In this document: one piece after another, positions 1 through 6,435 of the stretch | Position numbering within the stretch: the first letter of the stretch is position 1 | How the letters are laid out: each line of letters begins with the position of its first letter | NCBI GenBank assembly: GCA_031287845.1 | Contig: JAITSI010000016.1 | Location: 1-10,098, forward strand | Length of the DNA stretch: 10,098 bases | From: Puniceicoccales bacterium | GTDB taxonomy: Bacteria > Verrucomicrobiota > Verrucomicrobiia > Opitutales > JAIRLM01 | Reading direction: 5' to 3' | The notes under the pieces: generated by a model | Told to the model about the DNA's origin: nothing | Seen by the model: only the letters and a program-made list of their open reading frames with translations | The model's database searches: none | Translations under genes and position numbers: made by a program

Positions 1-156
1 AAATCCCAGGTTGAGGGCCACAATCCCGACCGCCACCACTGCCTTGGCCGTTGACCAGAGGCGGAACCGCGAAAAATCTTCGCCGACTTTTTCTTTCAGC
101 CGTCGATAAATTCCAAAACCGGGAGTTTTTCCATCGGAGTGTAAAAACGGCTGCAA
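1..156 (-). CDS. Probable N-terminus of a membrane protein, cut by the window edge
   Basis: A minus-strand reading frame is open from about position 192 down to the left edge with no stop. Its last visible part reads IYRRLKEKVGEDFSRFRLWS, followed by a hydrophobic stretch AKAVVAVGIVALNLGF. This is a basic/amphipathic lead followed by what looks like the first transmembrane helix, as in many inner-membrane proteins. No ATG or GTG lies in this frame. The best start is the TTG at 154-156, with a GGA about 12 nt upstream, so the 5' end is uncertain. An ATG at 138-140 is in another frame and stops after 12 codons. The gene would be divergent from the kinase gene at 198. The family is not recognisable from about 50 residues. 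It could instead be chance coding potential in an intergenic region. Confidence 0.35.
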   Translation of the reverse strand, partial: MQPFLHSDGKTPGFGIYRRLKEKVGEDFSRFRLWSTAKAVVAVGIVALNLGF

Positions 157-197
157 AGGAAAAAATTTTCCGGATCGGCCGTCCGACCCCGGCTAGC

Positions 198-1013
198 ATG
201 GCGGCCGTGGGGAGCCGCGGGCCGGGACGTTTGATTGTGCTGGAGGGGCTCCCCGGTGCGGGAAAGACCACCTGCTTCCACCGCGCCATTGCCCGCCACG
301 GGGCCGCCGGCGTGCTCTTCATCGGCGAGTCCAACCCACCTCCCTGGATCCACTGCCCATCCCTCCAGGGCGGGCGGGGCAGCCGCTATTTCCACCTGCT
401 CTGGGAGGGTCGGCTGGCGACCTTGGGCCAGCTCCTCGCCGCTGGCCACTGCCTCGTCCTGGACCGCAGCTTTCTCTCCAACCTGGCCTATCTCCACGCC
501 GTGGGCAGTCCCGCCTATGCCCCCACCCTGGACCACTACCGGCGCCTGGGCTGCCTGGACCGGCCACCGGACCTGCTCTTCCTATTTGACCTTCCCACCG
601 GCCAGTCCATCGCGCGCAAGCGCCGCCTGGAGGGGAAAGCATTTTCTCCTCCCTGGTGCCGGCCGGAGTTCATCGACCGCCTGCGCCGCTTCTACTTCGA
701 CGTCCTTCCCCCGCTTCTGCCCGGTCCGCCGTTTCCCATCCCCGGGACCCTTTCCCCGCGCGCCGTTCTGGGACTGGTGCAGACCCTGGCGGATGCCATC
801 CTGCCCCGGACTTCCCTGGCCTGCCCCGTTCCCGGAGCCATGCGCCGGGCACTGGCGTCGGCGGCGCGGCGCTGGCAATTGGGGACAAGTCCTTCGCCCG
901 CGCTGTGGCAGCTGGGCCGGCCTGCCCGCTTCTACCGGCAACACGGCATCTGGTGGAGCGCGGAGCGTGGGGTGGAGCGCATCCCCTGGCATCGGCCGGG
1001 CCTCATCAAATAA
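198..1013 (+). CDS. P-loop nucleotide kinase, thymidylate-kinase-like
   Basis: This 271-residue protein is probably a cytosolic nucleoside or nucleotide kinase. Seen directly: a beta strand RLIVLEG leading into a Walker A loop GLPGAGKTT (residues 17-25), a DRS motif (89-91) after the hydrophobic strand HCLVL, where thymidylate and deoxynucleoside kinases carry DR(Y/S/F), and a basic ARKRR segment (139-143) placed like the arginine-rich lid. A hydrophobic strand DLLFLFDLP follows the usual order of this fold. Family members are typically 200-220 residues; here about 70 extra C-terminal residues, rich in Arg and Trp, have no assignment. The ATG at 198 gives a compact N-terminus. The frame stays open upstream to a TTG at 51, but that stretch overlaps the probable divergent gene and looks non-coding. 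No good Shine-Dalgarno is visible. The gene starts the plus-strand cluster, 66 nt ahead of the radical SAM gene. Substrate unknown; a housekeeping tmk is less likely given the divergent body and the context. Confidence 0.8.
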   Translation: MAAVGSRGPGRLIVLEGLPGAGKTTCFHRAIARHGAAGVLFIGESNPPPWIHCPSLQGGRGSRYFHLLWEGRLATLGQLLAAGHCLVLDRSFLSNLAYLHAVGSPAYAPTLDHYRRLGCLDRPPDLLFLFDLPTGQSIARKRRLEGKAFSPPWCRPEFIDRLRRFYFDVLPPLLPGPPFPIPGTLSPRAVLGLVQTLADAILPRTSLACPVPGAMRRALASAARRWQLGTSPSPALWQLGRPARFYRQHGIWWSAERGVERIPWHRPGLIK

Positions 1014-1079
1014 GGGTAAAATCCAAATCCGGCGTGGCAAATGCTTTTTCATTTCCTGCGGCGATCCTAGGGTCGGCCA

Positions 1080-2576
1080 GTGCTGTGCCAAGCTGTTCGT
1101 GGACTTCCCCGGGAGCCGGAGGAAATTGGTCCTTCGCCCGCGGTGCGGATGCCCAACCCCTTCCGGGCGGTGTCCCAGCAGCGGGAACTCATCCTGCGCT
1201 GGGTACGGCTGGAGCCGCGCAAGCCGTTTTTGGGAAAGAGCTTTATCTGTGCTTCGCTGACCCGCTACTGCAGCGTGGGCTGTCGTTTTTGCTTCTTCAA
1301 GTCTCCCCGCGCCTTTCGAAAAAAAGTTCCCGACGATGCCTTCAGCGCCGATGGCGTGGAGCGGTTGCTGCGCTTCATCGCCGACGCCAACGTGGGCTAT
1401 CTGCTCATCTCCGGCGGCGGTGACCCGCTGGACGAGCGGCGCCATGCCCTGCGGCTCATCGGCGAGGCCCGGGCGGACAGCATCGTCATCGTGACCAGCG
1501 GCAACTGGGCCCGCTCCCTTCCGGCCGCCGCCCGCTACCTGGACGCAATTTACCGCAGCTTCCGCTCCCGCAGCACGCCCGCGCACCTGACCATCCGCCT
1601 TTCCCTGGACGAATTCCACGGCGAGGCGCTGGGCCTGGCACCGGCCCAGAACCTGCTGCAGCTCTTCCGGGAACGGCACCGGGACGACGCCGACTTCCGC
1701 TTCAAGATCCACACCCTGCTGAATGATCCCCTCGCGGAACAGTTTTTGCGCAATGGAGGCTTCCAGCGGCTGGGAGCTGCCCAGATCGCCGGCGCCGGCG
1801 ACGAATGCCGCTCCTCCATTAAGATTTCCCCGCGCCAGGAGTACTATGCCGACGGCGACGGATTCCGCCTCTGCGTCAACTATGCCAAGCTGTTCCTCTC
1901 CGACGAGTACGTGGACCTCTACGACCGGGACTCCCTGGACCGGCGGCTGCGGGTCTTCCAGCGGGACCTGGACGAGAGCGAGCACGGCAATCCGGCCCGG
2001 GTGCACAACCTGGACAATTCCCTGGGCCTGGACTTCTGGATCAGCTACAACGGCGCCGTGACCACCTGGGGCAACCAGATGCCGGACAACCGCTTCAGCG
2101 TCTACCGGGACAGCTACGGCGACGTGGTGCGGAAAACCTTCTGCGACCCGGCCAGCCTGGCATTCCTAGAGTGGGGCGTCGCCTACCGCGACTCCGTCCT
2201 CGGCGAGGTCAACCCGCGGGCCGTGCTGCTGGCCCGGGCGGTGAACATCCGGGATTTCGTGGGGGACATTCTCTTCGAGGATGCGCGGGACCGGCTCTAT
2301 TTTTCCATCCGCGCCCTTCAAGACTTTCTCCGCGAGGGCTATGTTTCCCCATCCGCGCTGGCCGGCTGGCCCGTGGAGCTGCGCCGGCTCGTGGAACTGG
2401 ACCGGAAGGAGCTGTGCCGGCTCTACCGGACTTCGCGCAGCGACATCGTGCGCCAGGCCCTGGCCGACGGCGTCGGCCGGGATGGCCTGCAGCGGCTGCG
2501 GCGGCGCATTGGGCTGGGCCACTTTCGCGTGGCCACCGGGAGCATGCTGCTCCTGGACAGGGCTTTGGAGCCGTGA
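1080..2576 (+). CDS. Radical SAM protein of unknown substrate
   Basis: A 498-residue enzyme predicted to bind a [4Fe-4S] cluster and cleave S-adenosylmethionine reductively. The cluster motif C-x3-C-x2-C is seen as CSVGCRFC (Cys64, Cys68, Cys71). The SAM-amine motif, usually GGE, appears as GGGDP after strand YLLIS (residues 112-116). Further strands typical of the TIM barrel follow (SIVIVTSGNW; LTIRLSLDEFH). The last ~200 residues form an extra domain containing NSLGLDFWISYNGAVTTWG. It has no CxxC-rich pattern, so a SPASM/Twitch auxiliary-cluster domain is not evident. The GTG start is chosen because AGGG lies 7 nt upstream and a stop lies just before it. An ATG at 1149 with no clear ribosome site is the alternative and would remove 23 residues of lower third-position GC. 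The stop is 9 nt before the oxidoreductase gene. It is not obviously viperin, despite the neighbouring kinase, because the surrounding motifs differ. Confidence 0.85.
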   Translation: MLCQAVRGLPREPEEIGPSPAVRMPNPFRAVSQQRELILRWVRLEPRKPFLGKSFICASLTRYCSVGCRFCFFKSPRAFRKKVPDDAFSADGVERLLRFIADANVGYLLISGGGDPLDERRHALRLIGEARADSIVIVTSGNWARSLPAAARYLDAIYRSFRSRSTPAHLTIRLSLDEFHGEALGLAPAQNLLQLFRERHRDDADFRFKIHTLLNDPLAEQFLRNGGFQRLGAAQIAGAGDECRSSIKISPRQEYYADGDGFRLCVNYAKLFLSDEYVDLYDRDSLDRRLRVFQRDLDESEHGNPARVHNLDNSLGLDFWISYNGAVTTWGNQMPDNRFSVYRDSYGDVVRKTFCDPASLAFLEWGVAYRDSVLGEVNPRAVLLARAVNIRDFVGDILFEDARDRLYFSIRALQDFLREGYVSPSALAGWPVELRRLVELDRKELCRLYRTSRSDIVRQALADGVGRDGLQRLRRRIGLGHFRVATGSMLLLDRALEP

Positions 2577-2585
2577 GGGTCCCCC

Positions 2586-3572
2586 ATGGCGTTCGTTCCC
2601 GAGCGCATCGCCCTGGTGGGTGGGGGAAACATGGGCCTGCGCCATGGCAACTTTTGCCAAAAGCTCTGGCCCGGCGCCCCGGTCGCCGTCCTTTCCCGCC
2701 ATTGCCGGCCGGCGGCCTTTCCCGCGCTGGCATCGCCGGATGCGCTGCTTCACTGGAATCCGTCCCTGGCGATCGTGGCCAACGCGGCCATTGACCACTG
2801 CTCCTCGGCCCTGCCCCTGCTCCGGGCCGGCATTCCCACGCTGATCGAAAAGCCGCTCAGCCACAGCGCCGCCGTGGCCGCGCAATTTCTGCGGGCGCTG
2901 GGCGACACCCTTCCCGCCCCCGCCAGCGTCGGCTTCCACCTGATCCACCGGCGGGGCTTCGCAAGGCTTGGCCGCTGGCTGCAGGAGGGAATTTTGGGGA
3001 AAATTTTTTCCGTGCGCACCTTCCAGGGCCATGCCCTGGCGGACTGGCGTCCCGGCGATCCGACCCGGAGCGTCAGCGCCCGGGAACGGCTGGGGGGAGG
3101 AATTTTGCGGGAGCAGTGCCACGACCTTGCCCTGCTGTCCTTGCTCTTCGGCCTGCCGCGGAGCGTCCTCTGCCGCAGCTGGCGGGTGGGATCATTGTCC
3201 CTGGCCGTGGCGGACAGCGCCCAGCTGATTTTGGACCTGGGCGGCTTTCCCGGCGAGGTCCACCTGGACATGGTGGCCCTGCGGCCGCGGCGCGTTTGGG
3301 AAATTCAGGGCGAGCGGGGAGAAATTCGCTGGGACCTGCGGGCCGACGCGCTGGATTTTTTTGGCCGGTGGGAGCGGCGCAGCTTTGTGGGCCGCTGGGA
3401 TGGCTGTCCATCGGCCTACGAGTTGCAGCTGCTGGACTTTGCGGAAAAAATTGACCGCCGGGACCGGACGGCCGATGCCCTGCGCCGCGCCGGCGCGCTT
3501 TGCCGGCTGGTGGATGCGGCGGAGCTCTCGGACCGGGAGGGGCGGTCCATTTCCCTGGAGGATGCGCCGTGA
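2586..3572 (+). CDS. Gfo/Idh/MocA family NAD(P)-dependent oxidoreductase
   Basis: This 328-residue protein has the length and layout of a Gfo/Idh/MocA dehydrogenase. An N-terminal Rossmann strand RIALVGGGNMGLRH (residues 7-20) binds NAD(P). The family EKP motif is seen as IEKPLS (87-92), its lysine normally sitting at the active site. The C-terminal half has the sheet-domain signature GGGILREQCHDLALLSLLFG (170-189), with the His179-Asp180 pair where the family has its catalytic H/D. The segment WRPGDPTRSVSARERLGGG resembles members I know from surface-sugar and nonulosonate clusters, which hints at a sugar or sugar-like substrate; this is inference. GAGGG sits just upstream of the ATG. The start is 9 nt after the radical SAM stop and the end overlaps the Nudix start by 4 nt, so the gene is co-transcribed and probably translationally coupled. 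The exact reaction cannot be assigned. Confidence 0.88.
   Translation: MAFVPERIALVGGGNMGLRHGNFCQKLWPGAPVAVLSRHCRPAAFPALASPDALLHWNPSLAIVANAAIDHCSSALPLLRAGIPTLIEKPLSHSAAVAAQFLRALGDTLPAPASVGFHLIHRRGFARLGRWLQEGILGKIFSVRTFQGHALADWRPGDPTRSVSARERLGGGILREQCHDLALLSLLFGLPRSVLCRSWRVGSLSLAVADSAQLILDLGGFPGEVHLDMVALRPRRVWEIQGERGEIRWDLRADALDFFGRWERRSFVGRWDGCPSAYELQLLDFAEKIDRRDRTADALRRAGALCRLVDAAELSDREGRSISLEDAP
3557..3561 (+). promoter_or_regulatory. Shine-Dalgarno site of the Nudix gene
   Basis: GGAGG lies inside the 3' end of the oxidoreductase gene, 7 nt before a GTG. It fixes the start at 3569 and supports coupled translation through the GTGA overlap with the upstream stop. Confidence 0.75.
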
Positions 3573-4042
3573 GCCGGACCGGACAGATCATCCTCGCCGC
3601 CACGCTCTACGCCTTCGACGAGGACCGCCATGCCCTGCTCATTCGCCACCCGCGCATGGGAATTTGGTGTCCTCCCGGCGGAAAGATTGCCCCCCACGAG
3701 CTGCCCCACGAAGCCGCCCTGCGGGAGTGCTGGGAGGAGACCGGCTACCGGGTGCAGCTGCTGCCGGCCCTGGGACGGCCGGTGGGGGAACGCTGGGGCC
3801 CGCCTCCTCCCCTGGCCGTCGATGCGGGTCCTGCCAATGGCAACCACCTGGTGCAGCTGGTGTACTGCGGCGTCTGCGACCACTGGGAGGGTCCGGGCGA
3901 GGAGGGCATTGCCATCCGCTGGGTGTCGCTGGCGGATCTGGCCCGCATTTCCCTGCCCATCAACGTGCGGGAGCGCTATTGGCAGTTCCGGGACCTGCCG
4001 GACGGCAGCCGGGGCAGCCTAGCTGCCATTCTCGGAGATTGA
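3569..4042 (+). CDS. Nudix hydrolase
   Basis: A 157-residue single-domain Nudix protein. The complete box GX5EX7REUXEEXGU is seen at residues 38-60, running from GGKIAPHE through ALRECWEETGY. The glutamates of REcwEE bind the metal and position water for attack on a nucleoside-diphosphate linkage. The strand before the box, GIWCPPGG, is typical of MutT/ADP-ribose-pyrophosphatase-like members. A later HLVQLVYCGVCD strand and the EGIAIRWVSLADL segment complete the usual fold. The GTG start is supported by GGAGG at 7 nt spacing and overlaps the preceding stop in a GTGA quartet. A start further upstream would lie inside the oxidoreductase gene. The stop is 4 nt before the next gene. The role is either hydrolysis of a nucleotide-linked intermediate of the cluster or general house-cleaning; the sequence does not decide. 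Confidence 0.9.
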   Translation: MSRTGQIILAATLYAFDEDRHALLIRHPRMGIWCPPGGKIAPHELPHEAALRECWEETGYRVQLLPALGRPVGERWGPPPPLAVDAGPANGNHLVQLVYCGVCDHWEGPGEEGIAIRWVSLADLARISLPINVRERYWQFRDLPDGSRGSLAAILGD

Positions 4043-4046
4043 GCCC

Positions 4047-5333
4047 GTGGAACCGGATCGGCGCTGGCGGGTGGGCTTTGCCGCGGCTCTCGCCGTTGGC
4101 TGTTGTTTCTGCGGCACTGGACTCCGCGGCGTTTGCGATGCCCCCTGGATTGACCTGCCCCAGGGCCAGCTGGCGGCCATCGGCGAGTGGAATGCGCCGG
4201 TTTTGGCCCCGCTGGATTCCCTTTTTGCGGACTACCATGCCATTCCGAAGACCGATCCCGCCCGGGCGGAGGAGCGCATCGCCCGGTTGGAGCACATCGC
4301 CGCGGCCCTGGATCGGACGGCGGACGGCTGCGGCAACGGCCACGGGTGCTATTTTCTAAAAAGCCTTCGGGACACGGCCCGGCACAAGGCGGAGTACCTG
4401 CGCGCCCTTCTGCGGATTCCCGGAGGAGATTGCACCGGCGCAGCCGGGGAAGCCGACGGCGAATGGGACATTTTGCCCCTGTGCAGCCGCCGCCGCTTTG
4501 ACCCGGGCACCGGGCAATTTTTTGGGGAATATTGGCTGGAATTGCTGGATCCCTGCCACCGCTCCCTGGGAAATTTCTACGACCTCTGGCGGGACGGCGG
4601 CGGGCGGGGCCGGCCGGTGGATTTTTTCTTTTGGCTGGAGGATAAAAATTTGCCCAACTGGGTGCCCCACTGGCGCTTGCTGGCGGATGGGGAACTGGCC
4701 CGCTGCCGCGTCACCGTGGGCGGCGATGGCCTGCTCCGCGACGGCGATGGCCAGCCGCTGCGGGGGGGAGGCAACCCCGGCGATGAGCTCATCTTCATCG
4801 TCGACCGGGATGGCCAGCTCCTCGTGGCCCGCGGAGACCGGCTAGTCCACCACGTTTCCCTGAGCGGCGGCCGCGCCGTGCTGGCGTCGGGAAGCCTTCT
4901 GGCGGTCGACGGAACCATCCGGCAGATTGCCCTGGAGAGTGGCCACTACCTGCCGCCCAGGGAAAATGGCCGCCAGCTGGTTCATCTGTTCCGCAGATTG
5001 GGGATTCCCCTGCGCGGCGACGAAATTTTCCGCTGCTACGACCACATCGGAGTGGCGCGGGATAGCACGCTGGCCGCCGCATTTCCCGGGCTATTTCCCT
5101 CAGCGGTAGGTGAGGACCAGGCCCTCGATGAGCTTGGACCAGCCATCGACGAGGACGAAGAGCATCAACTTGAAGGGCAGGGAGATGGTCATTGGCGACA
5201 TCATCATCATTCCCAGCGCCATGAGCACGTTGGAGACGACGATGTCCACGGCGATGAAGGGAAGGAACAGGAGCACGCCGATCTGGAAGGCCGTGGTCAG
5301 CTCACTGACCGTGAAGGCCGGGACGAGGACTAG
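4047..5333 (+). CDS. Predicted exported or lipid-anchored protein of unknown function, with a dubious C-terminal tail
   Basis: The frame encodes 428 residues from a GTG start with GGAG 9 nt upstream and lies 4 nt after the Nudix stop, so it ends the operon. The N-terminus has basic residues (DRRWR) then a hydrophobic core VGFAAALAVG followed by Cys19, which fits a Sec signal peptide or a weak lipobox (AVGC). The mature part is rich in Trp and Cys and has no enzyme motif I recognise. Residues 249-320 form a distinct module: a beta-rich segment FIVDRDGQLLV, then HHVSLSGG, an ASGSL strand and SGHYLPP. It resembles an unnamed module I recall near the C-terminus of assorted secreted bacterial proteins, with an HHSS...SGHY pattern. 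From residue 352 (position 5100) the frame runs antisense through sctR, and the last 77 residues are almost entirely His, Asp, Glu, Gln and Gly. The real protein probably ends near 5100; see the findings. Function unknown. Confidence 0.65.
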   Translation: MEPDRRWRVGFAAALAVGCCFCGTGLRGVCDAPWIDLPQGQLAAIGEWNAPVLAPLDSLFADYHAIPKTDPARAEERIARLEHIAAALDRTADGCGNGHGCYFLKSLRDTARHKAEYLRALLRIPGGDCTGAAGEADGEWDILPLCSRRRFDPGTGQFFGEYWLELLDPCHRSLGNFYDLWRDGGGRGRPVDFFFWLEDKNLPNWVPHWRLLADGELARCRVTVGGDGLLRDGDGQPLRGGGNPGDELIFIVDRDGQLLVARGDRLVHHVSLSGGRAVLASGSLLAVDGTIRQIALESGHYLPPRENGRQLVHLFRRLGIPLRGDEIFRCYDHIGVARDSTLAAAFPGLFPSAVGEDQALDELGPAIDEDEEHQLEGQGDGHWRHHHHSQRHEHVGDDDVHGDEGKEQEHADLEGRGQLTDREGRDED

Positions 5334-5768
5334 AAAATCCGTTCCCCGCAGCTTTTCCGTTTCCGCCGTGGGCCAGATCCGTGCCGCCGCCTTGAGAAAG
5401 AACACCCGATTGCGCGGCGAGGTGTGGCGGTAGAGGAAGCGGCGCAGCGGCTCGCCGGTCGTTGTCAAAAATTCGGGCAGCTCCTGGATTTTATGGGCAG
5501 AAAAGCTCTGCTCCGCGGCGATGATCGCGGTCTGCTTGGCGACCGGCGCCATGATGTACATGGAGATGATCAGGGCCAGGCCGTTGAGGACCAGATTGGG
5601 CGGGACCTGCTGCGTGCCCAGCGCATTGCGCACCAGGCCCAGGACGATCACGATCTTCACGAAGGACGTGACCATCAGCAGGAAGAACGGGGCAACGCCC
5701 AGCACGGTCAGGAGCAGGATGACCGAGATGGGGTCGTAGGTGAAAAAGGAGGATGCTATGTTTTCCAT
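5100..5768 (-). CDS. sctR: Type III secretion export-gate protein SctR (FliP/YscR family)
   Basis: The 222-residue length and sequence match SctR, the pentameric inner-membrane protein at the core of the T3SS export gate together with SctS and SctT. The FliP/SctR family signature is clear at about residues 34-73: TSFVKIVIVLGLVRNALGTQQ, then PPNLVLNGLALIISMYIM. Hydrophobic segments lie at about 14-46 and 58-80 and in the C-terminal third (about 155-215, including LLFLPFIAVDIVVSNVLMALG and MMMMSP). A hydrophilic periplasmic loop lies between them. The ATG is 5 nt after the stop of the upstream sctQ C-terminal gene. An AAAGG lies only 2 nt before it, so translation probably depends on coupling. 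No sctS, sctT or sctU follows; instead the gene meets the convergent plus-strand operon. No terminator was seen after its stop. Confidence 0.97.
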   Translation of the reverse strand: MENIASSFFTYDPISVILLLTVLGVAPFFLLMVTSFVKIVIVLGLVRNALGTQQVPPNLVLNGLALIISMYIMAPVAKQTAIIAAEQSFSAHKIQELPEFLTTTGEPLRRFLYRHTSPRNRVFFLKAAARIWPTAETEKLRGTDFLVLVPAFTVSELTTAFQIGVLLFLPFIAVDIVVSNVLMALGMMMMSPMTISLPFKLMLFVLVDGWSKLIEGLVLTYR

Positions 5769-5773
5769 GGCCT

Positions 5774-6424
5774 TTAGGAGTTGAGCTCGTCGATTTGAAT
5801 TCCCAGGTGACCGTCCACGGAGACCAGGCAGCCCCGGCCTATGGGCTGCCCGTTGGCGCGGATTGTGACGAACTCGCCGCTGGACTCGCCCAGGGTGAAG
5901 GTGTAGCCCTCGCGCAGGCTTTCCAGGGTCTCCAGGCTGAGCCGGGCCGTGCCCAGGTCAAAGGTAAGCGACACCTCGACCGTGGCCAGGTCGATGCCCG
6001 CCGCCTTTTTCCGCACCGTTTCCGCAAATTTTACCTCCTTCACCGTGGCCGCCACCTTCTCGTGGAGGGGCCATTCCTCCTCCGCCTTTTCCGCGACCTC
6101 CCTGGCAATCGCCGCGGCCTCCGCTGCCACCAGCGCCTCCGGCACCAGCTCCGGCTCGCCGTCCACCCCCTCCGCGTTCGCCGGGGCGCCTTCGCCTTCC
6201 CCGGCCGCTTCGGAGTCCTCTGCCGCTTCGGGGTCGCCGCCCGCCATGGCATCCGCCGCAGCCAGCTTCTCACCTCCGGCGGCCGCCGCGGCGGCCGCTC
6301 CATCCCCAGCGCCTCCGGCTGCCTTCTTTCCGGCACCTGGCGCCACCGCCCCGGCGGCGGGATCCTCCGCCCCGCCCTGCTCCGCCGCCGCCGTCTTGCT
6401 CTCCTTCGCTTTTTCCGCGTCCAT
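5774..6424 (-). CDS. sctQ: Type III secretion C-ring protein, C-terminal part of split SctQ (FliN/HrcQb-like)
   Basis: The 216-residue product carries one SpoA (FliN/YscQ C-terminal) domain at about residues 148-214: VEVSLTFDLGTARLSLETLESL, GYTFTL, VTIRANGQPIGRGCLVSVDGHLGIQIDEL. It should form the sorting-platform pods under the injectisome base. Before it lies an unusual low-complexity region of about 100 residues rich in Ala, Glu and Gly, then a Glu/Lys helix. The ATG at 6424 is chosen. A TTG at 6439 would overlap the upstream stop as TTGA and add five residues; neither has a strong ribosome site. The preceding gene encodes the N-terminal half of SctQ in a different frame, as in the HrcQA/HrcQB split known from Pseudomonas syringae. 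The stop is 5 nt before sctR. Confidence 0.87.
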   Translation of the reverse strand: MDAEKAKESKTAAAEQGGAEDPAAGAVAPGAGKKAAGGAGDGAAAAAAAGGEKLAAADAMAGGDPEAAEDSEAAGEGEGAPANAEGVDGEPELVPEALVAAEAAAIAREVAEKAEEEWPLHEKVAATVKEVKFAETVRKKAAGIDLATVEVSLTFDLGTARLSLETLESLREGYTFTLGESSGEFVTIRANGQPIGRGCLVSVDGHLGIQIDELNS

Positions 6425-6435
6425 GGTCGTCACTT

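Noticed and set aside
51..197. N-terminal extension of the kinase from a TTG at 51
   Set aside because: The added 49 residues have no family counterpart and would overlap the probable divergent gene; the Walker A loop is at the normal distance from the ATG at 198.
1257..1307. Radical SAM gene as a prokaryotic viperin with a linked nucleotide kinase
   Set aside because: The cluster region CSVGCRFCFF and the GGGDP motif differ from the viperin motifs I know, and the protein is much longer than the usual ~300-400 residues.
582..2006. A 474-codon minus-strand open frame opposite the kinase and radical SAM genes
   Set aside because: It is the mirror of conserved coding sequence on the plus strand, shows no motif and has composition expected from antisense GC-rich codons.
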